The notes under the pieces were generated by a model. The model was not told the DNA's origin, made no database searches, and saw only the letters and a program-made list of their open reading frames with translations. Source: Thiotrichaceae bacterium (lineage in GTDB: Bacteria; Pseudomonadota; Gammaproteobacteria; SZUA-140). From it: a stretch of DNA of 47,844 bases. This document shows positions 1 through 8,508 of the stretch, one piece after another. The position numbers and the translations under genes were made by a program. Each line of letters begins with the position of its first letter. The first letter of the stretch is position 1. The stretch lies in assembly GCA_002401765.2 (NCBI GenBank), contig NVTY02000019.1, positions 1 through 47,844 on the forward strand, read 5' to 3'.

Positions 1-652
1 GAAGCACCAACGGTTTTCGAAAACACTGCTCGGCAAGGACCGTTCGCTGCATGAGCTCAGCCGCTAACTCGCCACTTTCTCGGTCATGGACCTCCCACCC
101 GACAATCTTTCGGCTGTAGATATCGACGATCAGGTAAAGGTAGTAATACAAGCCTCGCACATGGCTCGGCAGGTAGCTGATATCCCATGTCCAGACTTGA
201 TTGGCAGCCGTTGCAATATGCGTGGTAGGGGGTTTACGTTGCTGCATGGCTTTGCTGCGCCCTCTGTGATTGAGCTGATTTGCTGCGCTAAGTATCCGGT
301 AAAAACTGGATTCTGATGCTAGGTATTGCCCGCTATCGGCTAGCCTGGGAACCAGCTGGCTGGGGGGCATACTGGCGTATTCTGGTTGATTACACACCGC
401 TAATATCTGACTGCGCTCTGCTTCAGACAGTTTGTTACTGGGCGCTTTTCTGGTTATCACGGGGCGTTGATCCTCTTTCACTTTGTCACCTTCAATCCAG
501 CGTTGCAGGGTTCGTATCGAGAGCCCAAATTCTGCTGATGCTTTTTCTTTTCTGGCACCGGAAGCCACGGCTTCATTGATCCAATCCACCGTTTTTTGCC
601 GTTCTGGGTGAGGCGTTAGTCGCCCTCTTTTTCCTCCCAGAACGCATTGAAC
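1..652 (-). CDS. IS3-family transposase OrfB, partial (C-terminus outside window)
   Basis: Read in the -1 frame from the slippery site, the minus strand is open to the window edge for about 217 codons. It encodes an N-terminal helix-turn-helix region (RKEKASAEFGLSIRTLQRW), then a linker, then the start of the integrase core with QVWTWDISYLP, whose Asp is the first residue of the DDE triad, followed by YYYLYLIVDIYSRKIVGWEV. The second Asp and the Glu would lie beyond position 1. It has no good start codon of its own and is expected only as an OrfAB fusion. No stop or frameshift is seen, so the copy may be active. Confidence 0.88.
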
Positions 653-1113
653 TTTTTTCGCAGCACCAACAGTGCTGCTGTTTCAGCCAGCGCCTTTTCT
701 TTGCGATGGAGTTCGCGTTCTAACGCTTTAATACGTTTTTTGTCTTTTTTCGCCTGCTCTCGATCCTGCTTACGGCGTTCCACCTCCGATAGCTGACCCT
801 GTATACAGGCGGCTTTCCATTCCTTAACCTGCTCCGGGTATAGCCCCTTTTCACGGCAATACTGACTGAGCTCGGATTCATTCAGCGCGGCTGTTTCAAT
901 GACCACGGCTAACTTGGCCTCAGCTGACCACTGATCACTTGTTTTTCCACTTCCAGGCACGGGGCTTCCTTGTTGTTTGGCTTGAGTACGCCAATTATAC
1001 AAGGTCGCATCACTGATACCTTCTTCTCTCGACACTTCTGCCACTGACTGGTTGTGTGGCGGCAGCATCTTCTTTAATACAGAGGCCTTACGTTCTTCTG
1101 AATAACTCGGCAT
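616..1113 (-). CDS. IS3-family transposase OrfA
   Basis: This 165-residue protein starts MPSYSEERKASVLKKML and carries a helix-turn-helix typical of IS3 OrfA (residues about 20-45, with ISDATLYNWR). A second helical region (SQYCREKGLYPEQVKEW) and a C-terminal coiled coil rich in K, E and R follow (about 110-150, leucine-zipper-like). In the family OrfA binds the terminal repeats and, by -1 frameshifting, is joined to OrfB to make the active transposase. The start has a GGAAAGAG ribosome-binding site just upstream. The stop lies 34 bases past the slippery heptamer, as expected for a frameshift-regulated element. Confidence 0.9.
   Translation of the reverse strand: MPSYSEERKASVLKKMLPPHNQSVAEVSREEGISDATLYNWRTQAKQQGSPVPGSGKTSDQWSAEAKLAVVIETAALNESELSQYCREKGLYPEQVKEWKAACIQGQLSEVERRKQDREQAKKDKKRIKALERELHRKEKALAETAALLVLRKKFNAFWEEKEGD
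652..658 (-). promoter_or_regulatory. Programmed -1 ribosomal frameshift site of the IS
   Basis: On the minus strand the OrfA codons read CGA AAA AAG, giving the in-frame heptamer A AAA AAG, the classic -1 slippery sequence of IS3 elements. Slipping back one base enters exactly the frame in which OrfB is open (GTT CAA TGC GTT), so the site explains how the OrfAB fusion is made. Confidence 0.85.
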
Positions 1114-1181
1114 TTCAAACTCTTTCCGCTCCCTGTCTGATCATTTATCTTTTCAACTGAGGCGACAACTATCCTGACACA

Positions 1182-1493
1182 GGGGGATTCCCAGGTGGCG
1201 TTCTTGAAAACGTCACATCATCTGAGTCAGGAATAAATTATCAAACTACAAACCCCTCCATTGCTACAGTAAACGCTGATGGGATTATTATAGCTGTTGC
1301 AAGTGGTAGCGTGCTGATAAGTGCCCGCAAAGACGGCGTGCTTGCAATGAATCAGGTGTCGGTAAATATCTCCGGTGATGCCGATGCTGATGGCCTGCCC
1401 GACGATTATGAGCGCGCGAATGGTCTCGATCCCAATGATTTTGTAGATGCGTTCGAAGATAACGATAGTAAGCGCTCAACAAACCCCATCTAA
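1182..1493 (+). pseudogene. C-terminal remnant of a secreted Ig-like / calcium-binding repeat protein
   Basis: Open from the IS boundary to a TAA at 1491, this frame encodes about 103 residues. The first part (NPSIATVNADGIIIAVASG) matches the pattern of bacterial Ig-like domain 2 (BIG_2). The second part (GDADADGLPDDYERANGLDP) is a thrombospondin type-3-like Asp-rich calcium-binding repeat, common near the C-termini of large secreted or surface proteins. There is no start codon or signal peptide because the 5' part was removed by the IS. The last ten residues lose the repeat pattern, suggesting further decay at the 3' end. Confidence 0.7.
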
Positions 1494-1549
1494 CATCTAC
1501 ACCAGCCCCTTGCTATCGTCTTGATTTCAACATCACCAAGGCGAATCGT

Positions 1550-1654
1550 ATGAAATCAGCACAGAAGAAAGATTTCTGGCAACAAAACATTCAGACGTGG
1601 GAACAAAGTAAGCTTCCACAGAAGGTTTATTGCCAACAGAGCAATATTTCCTAG
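1550..1654 (+). pseudogene. N-terminal remnant of an IS66-family TnpA accessory protein
   Basis: This reading frame begins ATG and runs 34 codons to TAG. The product contains KKDFWQQNIQTWEQSKL and QKVYCQQSNIS, the conserved N-terminus of IS66 TnpA-type proteins, which normally continue into a helix-turn-helix and reach about 100 residues. The similarity stops where PsuG-like coding sequence begins in another frame, so only a scar of the element remains. Confidence 0.65.
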
Positions 1655-2271
1655 TAGTCGCTGCCGAGCTGGCAAATATTCCGTTTTTCTCATTGGTGGG
1701 TATCGATGGTGTTCATCGCGGGGAACATGATACGATGGATATATTATCCGATTTGATTCAATTTACCCGCTCCAAAGTGGCCGTGGTTTGTGCAGGTGCT
1801 AAAAATATATTGGATATCGGACTGACCATGGAATTTTTGGAGACGCACTGTGTGCCGGTGATTTCCTATAAGTTTGATGACTTTCCCGCTTTCTATTGCC
1901 GTTCCAGCGGTCACCGCAGCCCGCATCGTATTGATGATGAAATGACCATCGCTCGTACTATCGAACTCTATTGGGCGCTTGATAGAGCAAGTTCAGTGTT
2001 GATCACAACGCCGACAAAAGAGGAAGATGCTCTCGGCAGCCACGAACTGGACGGCGAGATCGATAACGCTGTGAAGGCCGCCGATGCCGCGGGCATTAGC
2101 GGTAAGGGACTGACCAAGTACTTAATGAAAGCAGTGGATAAAGTCACGTGCGGTCGGTCGGCTAGCGCCAATATGGCGGTGTTGATAAACACGGCCGAAG
2201 TGGCCGGACGGCTTGCTGCAGCACACGCAAGCTACCGGCGCAAGCAACAGTCCTGGTCAAAATACGGATGA
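1655..2271 (+). pseudogene. psuG: Pseudouridine-5'-phosphate glycosidase, N-terminally truncated
   Basis: PsuG reversibly cleaves pseudouridine 5'-phosphate to uracil and ribose 5-phosphate. The preserved part starts at VVAAELANIPFF and keeps family signatures: GIDGVHRGEHDTMDI, VAVVCAGAKNILDIGLTMEF, a DDFPAFYCRSSG stretch, and GRSASANMAVLINTAEVAG near the C-terminus. About 200 of the usual roughly 300 residues remain, so about the first 100, which carry part of the active site, are missing. A TTG at 1630 could start a 213-residue product, but its first eight residues are IS66 sequence read out of frame. I see no stop codon inside, so the decay may be recent. A kinase partner (psuK) is not in the window. 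Confidence 0.75.
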
Positions 2272-2287
2272 TCGTCAAGTGAGTGAG

Positions 2288-2323
2288 GCACCGATTTAAT
2301 TGCGCGTCGGTGCTTGTTTTTTT
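2288..2323 (+). terminator. Rho-independent terminator after the psuG remnant
   Basis: A 7-bp stem GCACCGA/TCGGTGC closes a 12-base loop and is followed by TTGTTTTTTT. It separates the graveyard from the efflux operon. Confidence 0.8.
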
Positions 2324-2398
2324 GTTGGGGCCGCAAGCCCTGCATTTTTTAACATTTAGGCTGGACGTTAAGTCTGAGAGAATTTGAGGTACAGTAAA

Positions 2399-3496
2399 AT
2401 GATTGTATTACGTTGGGGCATCGCATTCGTTGTCATAGTTTTTTTTCTGTTTGTCCTTTTTGGTTACAAGCATACGCTGAACGAAGTGCGTGCCAACCAA
2501 CCCGTGCACGAACCCGCTGCCACCGTTGAGGCACTTTTTGTCTCTAAGTCTCCCTATCAACAGACCACATCCGTGGTCGGGGTGAGTAAGTCGGTTAAAA
2601 TGGTCGAAGCCACCAATGAGCTTGGTGGCAAGATAGACAAGATAAATTTTGTCTCTGGCGATTTAGTAAAAAAAGGCCAGCTCCTGGTTGAACAAGATCA
2701 TAGCGAAGAGAGCGCAAGGCTGATCGCAGCCCAGGCTAAGGTGATGTATCAACAAAAACTGTTGGTACGTTATAAGTCCTTGCGCAATGCCGACCGTATC
2801 AGTGAAGAGATCCTGGATAAAGCTGTCGTTGATCTACGTGTCTCTGAGTCGGAAGTTGCTGTGTTGCAAGTGGTTATCAACAAGAAAAAAATTCGCGCCC
2901 CTTTTGATGCTAAAGCCGGTATACACAATTTCCAGGTAGGGCAGTACCTTGAGGCAAACAGCCATATCACCTCCTTAGTGGGTGTTAGTGATCACGCATG
3001 GATCGATTTTTATGTACCTCAAATCTATGATGAATTGGCTCTAGGCAGCAAGGTTAAGGTTTCTTTAAGCGGGCAACAAAGCAGCGCAACCATTGCGACG
3101 GTCGTTTCGGTAGAGCCGATGCTAACGGACGAATCGCGCCATTACATGTACCGCGCACGTATCAGTAGTGCTTCCCTCTCTCTGAAGCACAATCATCTCG
3201 TTAAGGTCACCTTGCCCGTTAATGAACAGACAAATAAAATTTTCATTCCCTCGCTTGCGGTGAGTAAGGGTCCGCTTGGTGATTATGTATTTTTAGTTAA
3301 GGATGATGAGCTGGGCGTTCGGCGAGCATACCGCCATAAAGTTGAGTTAGGTGATCGTATCGGCGACCAGGTGATAGTGGATGACGGCTTGGTCTCTGGG
3401 GACTATATCGCTAGCACTGGTGTGTTCAAGCTACGCCCCGGTTTAAAACTGTTTATCTCTGAGGCGGTGCAGGGCGATGCGGAGGTATCACTATGA
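2399..3496 (+). CDS. RND efflux periplasmic adaptor (membrane fusion protein)
   Basis: The product is a MexA/AcrA-type adaptor that would bridge an inner-membrane RND pump and an outer-membrane channel. It has one N-terminal membrane anchor (about residues 5-24), a lipoyl-like half-motif (GGKIDKINFVSGDLVKKGQL), a short helical hairpin (about 95-140), the second lipoyl half (IRAPFDAKAGI) and beta-barrel and membrane-proximal domains. No lipobox Cys is present, so it is anchored by its helix rather than by lipid. I chose ATG 2399 because GAGG sits ten bases upstream; a TTG at 2384 would add five residues. It overlaps the pump gene by four bases (ATGA), so the two are translationally coupled. 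Confidence 0.88.
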   Translation: MIVLRWGIAFVVIVFFLFVLFGYKHTLNEVRANQPVHEPAATVEALFVSKSPYQQTTSVVGVSKSVKMVEATNELGGKIDKINFVSGDLVKKGQLLVEQDHSEESARLIAAQAKVMYQQKLLVRYKSLRNADRISEEILDKAVVDLRVSESEVAVLQVVINKKKIRAPFDAKAGIHNFQVGQYLEANSHITSLVGVSDHAWIDFYVPQIYDELALGSKVKVSLSGQQSSATIATVVSVEPMLTDESRHYMYRARISSASLSLKHNHLVKVTLPVNEQTNKIFIPSLAVSKGPLGDYVFLVKDDELGVRRAYRHKVELGDRIGDQVIVDDGLVSGDYIASTGVFKLRPGLKLFISEAVQGDAEVSL

Positions 3497-6400
3497 ACGA
3501 GGGTCTTACCAAAAATAATCGCCTGATGGATATATTTATTCATAAGCCAGTCATCCCGATTATTCTTTCGATTGCCATCTGCTTTGCCGGTCTTTTGGCG
3601 CTAAAGGGGATCCCCGTCATTCAGTTTCCGAAAATTGAAAGCTCCTCTCTCATTATTAATACGGCCTATACCGGTGCTTCGGCCAATGTGGTCAAGGGTT
3701 TTATCAGTGATCCAATTGAGCGCGTGGCAGTGACGGTGCCCGGCGTTGACTATGTGGAGTCTATGTCTAGATCCGGTATGAGTACGGTGACTGTATGGCT
3801 CAAACTCAATGAAGACAGCACCCGTGCGGTGGCTGAGCTGACCGCCAAGTTGGGCCAAGTCATGTTTGAGTTACCCGAGGAGGCTGAAGACCCGGTCATC
3901 ACTGTCAGACGCTCAGACCGCCCTCATGGACTTTTTTATCTAAATGTTGAGCACAAGGATATCTCGCTTTCCGAGCTAACCGATTATTTGTCACGTCAGG
4001 TAACGCCCCTCATCAATACCATCGAAGGGATACAGATGGCCGATATCGAAGGAGGCCGCACGCCCGCTATGCGCATCTGGTTGGATGTGGAGCGTATGAG
4101 TGTATTCAACCTCAGTGCAACCGAGATCTACGAGGCGCTGGAGGCCAATAATGCCATTTCAACCCTTGGCTATACCGAAACCAATCAACAGCGTATCGAT
4201 ATTGTTTCGAACACACAGTTGTCATCGAGAGAGGAATTTGAACAGTTGGTGGTCAAAAACATTGGAGATAAAAACATATATCTTAAGGATGTCGCCAATG
4301 TGCAGCGGGGATTCACCGACCCCAGTGTCACCGCACGCCTTAATCAAGATGACACTGTATATATCGCTGTCTGGCCGCTACCCGGCGCCAATGAAATCGA
4401 TGTTGGCGATCAGCTGTATGACATGGTAGATAAAATTAATCCGACGTTGCCGGAGGGGATGCGCATTCACTTCGCCTATGATGGAACCCTTTATATGCGT
4501 GATGCCCTCAAAGAGATCCTCATCACACTCATCGAAACGGCAGTTTTGGTCGGATTGGTTGTATTTTTGCTGATGGGGTCGTTCAGAACAGCGCTGGTGC
4601 CATTGGTAACGATTCCGATTTCCATCTTGGGCGCCATTGCGGCAATGTCGGTGATGGGGATTTCCCTGAACCTCTTGACTGTTCTGGCCATTGTTCTATC
4701 AGTGGGGCTAGTGGTTGATGACGCGATTGTGGTGGTTGATAATGTGGCCCGCCACATGAGAAGCGGTATGTCACGGGTAGAGGCGGCATTGATCAGCTCG
4801 CGGGAGTTGATGGTGCCGATCATTTCCATGACATTGACGCTGGCGATGGTCTACGTGCCTATCGGTTTCCTATCCGGACTTACTGGCGTGCTTCTGCGCG
4901 AGTTTGCCTTCACGTTGGCAATTGCAGTGGTGATTTCCGGGATTGTCGCCATCACCCTGTCGCCGATTATGAGTGCCTACGCGGTGCCCGAAGGCGGTAA
5001 AGAAGGGTCGCTAGCACGCCGTGTGAATGGCGCCTTCGAGAGTATCCAGTCGGTTTACAGCCGCTTTCTCAGTGGGGCACTTCAGTGGCGCGGCCAGATT
5101 GTGCTCGGTGCCATTGTCATCGGGATGCTGGCGGTTCCGTTCTACATGCAGTCACATAAAGAGCTGGCACCGGTGGAAGATCAAAGCAGTATCTTCGTAT
5201 TGTTTCAATCACCGCCAGAGTCATCGCTGGCCTATAACGAAACTCATGTGACAGGTGTTGTTGATAGGCTTTTGGATATTGAAGGTGCCACTGATATGTG
5301 GCAGAACATCTTTGTTTCCAGTGCTTTTGGTGGTCTGAACTTTGTCAGTCCGTCAGACCGTGATTTCACCACTCAAGAAATGGTGGGGCAGGTCTATGGC
5401 ACCCTGGCTTCCAGCAGCGGACTCAATCCACTGCCTATTTTGCCGCCACCGCTGCCTACTTCTGGGCAGTTTGACATTGAATTCGTAGTTAAATCCTCAT
5501 CACCTTATGAAGAGATGAAAGGCTATGCTGACAAGCTCATCGGGGCTGCCTTTCAGAGTGGTAAGTTTTTGTATGCGGATACCGATCTCAAGATTGATCT
5601 GCCACAGATCGAGTTGCAGCTGAATCGACAGAAGATCGCTGACCTGGGAATGAATATCGCAGATGTCAGCAATCAACTTAGTATTATTCTCTCCAGCAAT
5701 TACGTTAATCGCTTCGATGACAATGGTAAGGCCTATCAGGTCATTCCGATAGCTAGCAATGAGATCCGTTCAAAGCCCGAATCTCTTCTGTCATTGAATG
5801 TTAAGTCACCCGCTAATCAATTGATTCCAGTTTCCTCATTTGCGACGCTGAAATGGCGGACGGTGCCTCGCCAGTTGAGCACCTTTGGGCAGCAAAATTC
5901 ATTCCGTATTTTCGGCGGCGTATTGCCCGGCACTACAAAAGAGCAGGCCCTGGCTGCCCTTGAAGAGGCAGCCGCTGAAATCTTGCCGACTTCTTACACT
6001 ATGGACTATGCCGGTGAGTCGCGGCAGTTGCGGGAGGAAGGTAGCAGTCTTATCGGTGCGATGGCGGTGTCGTTGCTGATTGTTTATCTGGTCCTAGCAC
6101 TCCAGTTCAATAGTTTCCGAGATCCTTTGGTGGTCTTGCTCGGCTGTGTACCGTTGGCTCTATCCGGGGCTCTGTTGCTGTCCTTTCTTGAATTGACGAC
6201 TGTCAATCTCTATTCCCAAATTGGTTTGATCACCCTAGTTGGTCTTATTGCCAAAAACGGGATTCTGATTGTCGAGTTCGCCAATCATCTCCAGTTGTTG
6301 GGGAAGCACAAACTGGAAGCGATCAAAGAGGCGGCTGCCATCCGTTTACGTCCAGTACTGATGACCACCGCTGCCACCGTATTAGGGCATTTCCCGCTGG

Positions 6401-6603
6401 TGCTTGTCTCCGGTGCTGGTGCCGAGGCACGCAATAGCATCGGTATCATTCTGGTGGCAGGGATGCTGATCGGTACACTATTCACACTGTTTGTCTTACC
6501 TGTTTTTTATCTGTTGTTGGCTAAAAATCGGCAGGTGGAGGCGGCGTCTACGAACGTTGAAGTGATGTCCCCCGAGCGGGTTGGATTAAATGCAGCCGTC
6601 TAA
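3493..6603 (+). CDS. RND-family multidrug efflux pump, inner-membrane subunit
   Basis: This is a 1036-residue proton-driven transporter of the HAE1/AcrB class, of normal length. The first helix (about residues 15-32) is followed by a large periplasmic loop, then a bundle of helices. The TM4 motif GLVVDDAIVVVDNV (Asp pair near 408) supplies the proton-relay aspartates. A second periplasmic loop and helices ending in GLIAKNGILIVEFAN (TM10-11) complete the duplicated fold. Start ATG follows GGAGG by six bases. The adaptor upstream and the TolC-like channel 65 bases downstream complete a tripartite pump. Substrate cannot be told from sequence, and no local regulator gene is present. Confidence 0.93.
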   Translation: MNEGLTKNNRLMDIFIHKPVIPIILSIAICFAGLLALKGIPVIQFPKIESSSLIINTAYTGASANVVKGFISDPIERVAVTVPGVDYVESMSRSGMSTVTVWLKLNEDSTRAVAELTAKLGQVMFELPEEAEDPVITVRRSDRPHGLFYLNVEHKDISLSELTDYLSRQVTPLINTIEGIQMADIEGGRTPAMRIWLDVERMSVFNLSATEIYEALEANNAISTLGYTETNQQRIDIVSNTQLSSREEFEQLVVKNIGDKNIYLKDVANVQRGFTDPSVTARLNQDDTVYIAVWPLPGANEIDVGDQLYDMVDKINPTLPEGMRIHFAYDGTLYMRDALKEILITLIETAVLVGLVVFLLMGSFRTALVPLVTIPISILGAIAAMSVMGISLNLLTVLAIVLSVGLVVDDAIVVVDNVARHMRSGMSRVEAALISSRELMVPIISMTLTLAMVYVPIGFLSGLTGVLLREFAFTLAIAVVISGIVAITLSPIMSAYAVPEGGKEGSLARRVNGAFESIQSVYSRFLSGALQWRGQIVLGAIVIGMLAVPFYMQSHKELAPVEDQSSIFVLFQSPPESSLAYNETHVTGVVDRLLDIEGATDMWQNIFVSSAFGGLNFVSPSDRDFTTQEMVGQVYGTLASSSGLNPLPILPPPLPTSGQFDIEFVVKSSSPYEEMKGYADKLIGAAFQSGKFLYADTDLKIDLPQIELQLNRQKIADLGMNIADVSNQLSIILSSNYVNRFDDNGKAYQVIPIASNEIRSKPESLLSLNVKSPANQLIPVSSFATLKWRTVPRQLSTFGQQNSFRIFGGVLPGTTKEQALAALEEAAAEILPTSYTMDYAGESRQLREEGSSLIGAMAVSLLIVYLVLALQFNSFRDPLVVLLGCVPLALSGALLLSFLELTTVNLYSQIGLITLVGLIAKNGILIVEFANHLQLLGKHKLEAIKEAAAIRLRPVLMTTAATVLGHFPLVLVSGAGAEARNSIGIILVAGMLIGTLFTLFVLPVFYLLLAKNRQVEAASTNVEVMSPERVGLNAAV

Positions 6604-6668
6604 ATAGATACTCTGATGTCCTTGACATAAGCGCATCGCATTAAAATAGCTATGAGGTTTACAGAAAT

Positions 6669-8045
6669 ATGATCTTTTTTCGCAGTTGTATTATGTTGCT
6701 GGTTGTACCGCTGTCTGCAACACCGACGTACGCAGATAATTTAATAGACTTCTATCAATTGGCATTGTCACAAGACCCGGAATATCGAAGCGCCCAGGCA
6801 GGCTATCAAGCAACGTGGGAGAGCAAGCACCAGGCACGTGCCCAATTGCTCCCCTCTGTGGAGTTCAACGCAGGCGTTAATCTTCGCGACACAGAGATTA
6901 TCTCCTCCGCCTTATTGCCTGTTGCAACCAATGATTACAGATCAGACAATTATGAAGTAACGCTGAATCAGCCCTTGCTAAATTTTGATTACTTCAGTCA
7001 TCTCAGGCAAGTGGACTTCAGTATCGGTGCTGCTAAAGCCAGTCTGTCAGCGGCCGAGCAAACATTGATCATGCGTGTTACCCAGCATTATTTCGGTTTA
7101 CTGTCGGCAATTGATGACTTGAATTTTGTCAGAGCGGAAAAGGAAGCAACAGAGCGACAGCTAAAACAGACTCAGCAGTATTTTGAGGTTGGGCTCATTG
7201 CTATGACAGACGTGTATGAATCCCAGGCTGCTTTCGACCTGATTGTTGCTCAGGAAATCATCGCGGAGAATTGGCTGGCGGAAAAGCATGAAGCCATGAC
7301 TGAAATCACTGGCCGATATGCGACGTCCATCTCACCTTTGGCCAAAGAGACGCCGCTGCCCGGCCCACAACCTGCTGACATTCGACAGTGGACAGATACC
7401 GCCTTGAGGCAGAATTTTCAATTGCTGGCAGCCGAGCTAAACTACAAGCAAAGCCATGAAGAGATTACACGCCAACGTGCGGGCCACATGCCAACCCTGA
7501 ACTTGGTCGCCTCATACAGCTATAACGACGCCAGCGACAACCAGTTCAGCGGCACTGAGTCACGGGGTCAACACATCGGCATACAGCTCAAGGTACCCCT
7601 TTATTCAGGGGGAGGTACCTCATCGCGTAAACGACAAGCCTACCACCTGGCAGAGCAGTCACGCGAGGCCTACGAGGCGCAGAGGCGTGCAACGCTGCGC
7701 CAGACACGTGATGCCTATCGTCGTGTGCTGGCCGATATAAAGACCGTTAATGCATTAGTGCAGGCAGTCGTGTCAGCACAGGCTTCGCTGGATGCCATTG
7801 AAGCTGGTTATGACGTTGGTACACGTACTGCAGTAGAGGTAGTGAGCGCACGACGTGATTTATTTCGTCAGCAGCGTGATCATGTCCGCGCCCGTTACAA
7901 CCATATTCTACAAACCCTGCGGCTCAAACAGGTAGCCGGTATTTTAAACGTTGTTGATGTCGAGCAGGTTAACAAGTGGCTGATAGAGAGTGAAGTACCG
8001 CTGCCTGCCGAGTTGGCGCATCTGTCATCTTATGGGGGTAGGTAA
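6669..8045 (+). CDS. TolC-family outer-membrane efflux channel
   Basis: The 458-residue protein has a signal peptide (hydrophobic core about residues 8-18, likely cleavage after PTYA) and two OEP repeats rich in alpha-helical coiled coil, with motifs such as YQLALSQDPEYRSAQAGYQA near the N-terminus and VPLYSGGGTSSRKRQA in the second half. That is typical of type I TolC proteins. In the family, trimers form a beta-barrel in the outer membrane with a periplasmic alpha tunnel. TGAGG lies about 12 bases before the ATG. It is the last gene of the efflux operon. A TolC used by type I secretion is an alternative, but the RND neighbours favour efflux. Confidence 0.9.
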   Translation: MIFFRSCIMLLVVPLSATPTYADNLIDFYQLALSQDPEYRSAQAGYQATWESKHQARAQLLPSVEFNAGVNLRDTEIISSALLPVATNDYRSDNYEVTLNQPLLNFDYFSHLRQVDFSIGAAKASLSAAEQTLIMRVTQHYFGLLSAIDDLNFVRAEKEATERQLKQTQQYFEVGLIAMTDVYESQAAFDLIVAQEIIAENWLAEKHEAMTEITGRYATSISPLAKETPLPGPQPADIRQWTDTALRQNFQLLAAELNYKQSHEEITRQRAGHMPTLNLVASYSYNDASDNQFSGTESRGQHIGIQLKVPLYSGGGTSSRKRQAYHLAEQSREAYEAQRRATLRQTRDAYRRVLADIKTVNALVQAVVSAQASLDAIEAGYDVGTRTAVEVVSARRDLFRQQRDHVRARYNHILQTLRLKQVAGILNVVDVEQVNKWLIESEVPLPAELAHLSSYGGR

Positions 8046-8508
8046 GCTCGCCTGTGATACTCTCGTCCTAGCATAATATTGGGGCGTTGGGGAAACGTTT
8101 TTCTTGTGAGATTAATGATTGTCACAGAAGTCGATGGGAGTGCGTATAAAGTGGTGCGAGGCTTCGATGAGGCGGTTCGGTGCATGAAATGAGCCTTGAG
8201 TACGACCGAAATAGGCCATGATTTAGCACAGAGATAGTGTGTGTTATTGCTTGCTGCTTTAGGGTAGGTTGGCTTGGCGAGAAAAAAGCGCTGAGATCGG
8301 CGCTGTAGCGCTACAAAGGTGTGGTTAAGTTTGCGTTTATGGTACTATTTCGGGCTTGATACGAGAGTACGGGTCTGGGGGTGCTGTGAAGTGGGAGGAT
8401 ACTCGCTGGTCAGTGTTAGATTGCTGCTCTTCACACCCTTAATTTAGTAGATGTTGGACAGACTTCGACGTTTAATGCGCCATTTAGACAGGACAGATTA
8501 ATTCCCCG
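8046..8508 (+). other. 463-base intergenic region between the efflux operon and gyrA
   Basis: No credible gene is seen. A weak terminator-like hairpin (CGTT, loop, AACG, then TTTTT) lies near 8084-8103. At about 8287-8313 overlapping AGCGCT palindromes form a short GC-rich hairpin. The gyrA promoter should lie here, but no convincing -35/-10 pair stands out, and the gyrA start at 8509 lacks an obvious Shine-Dalgarno sequence. Confidence 0.5.

Larger units (their letters stand above)
1..1181 (-). mobile_element. IS3-family insertion sequence, cut by the left window edge
   Basis: The two-gene OrfA/OrfB arrangement, a slippery A AAA AAG heptamer and an rve-type catalytic core identify an IS3-family element on the minus strand. 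Its upstream end is probably near 1181: the reverse complement there begins TGTGTCAGGATAG, and IS3 elements begin with TG and end with CA. The second terminal repeat and the target duplication lie outside the window, so the boundary is inferred. The element abuts the tail of a Ca-binding protein gene at 1182, which it appears to have cut. Confidence 0.85.

Noticed and set aside
86..579. Two forward reading frames at the left edge
   Set aside because: They lie antisense to the IS3 OrfB frame, which has clear transposase motifs; the forward products resemble nothing.
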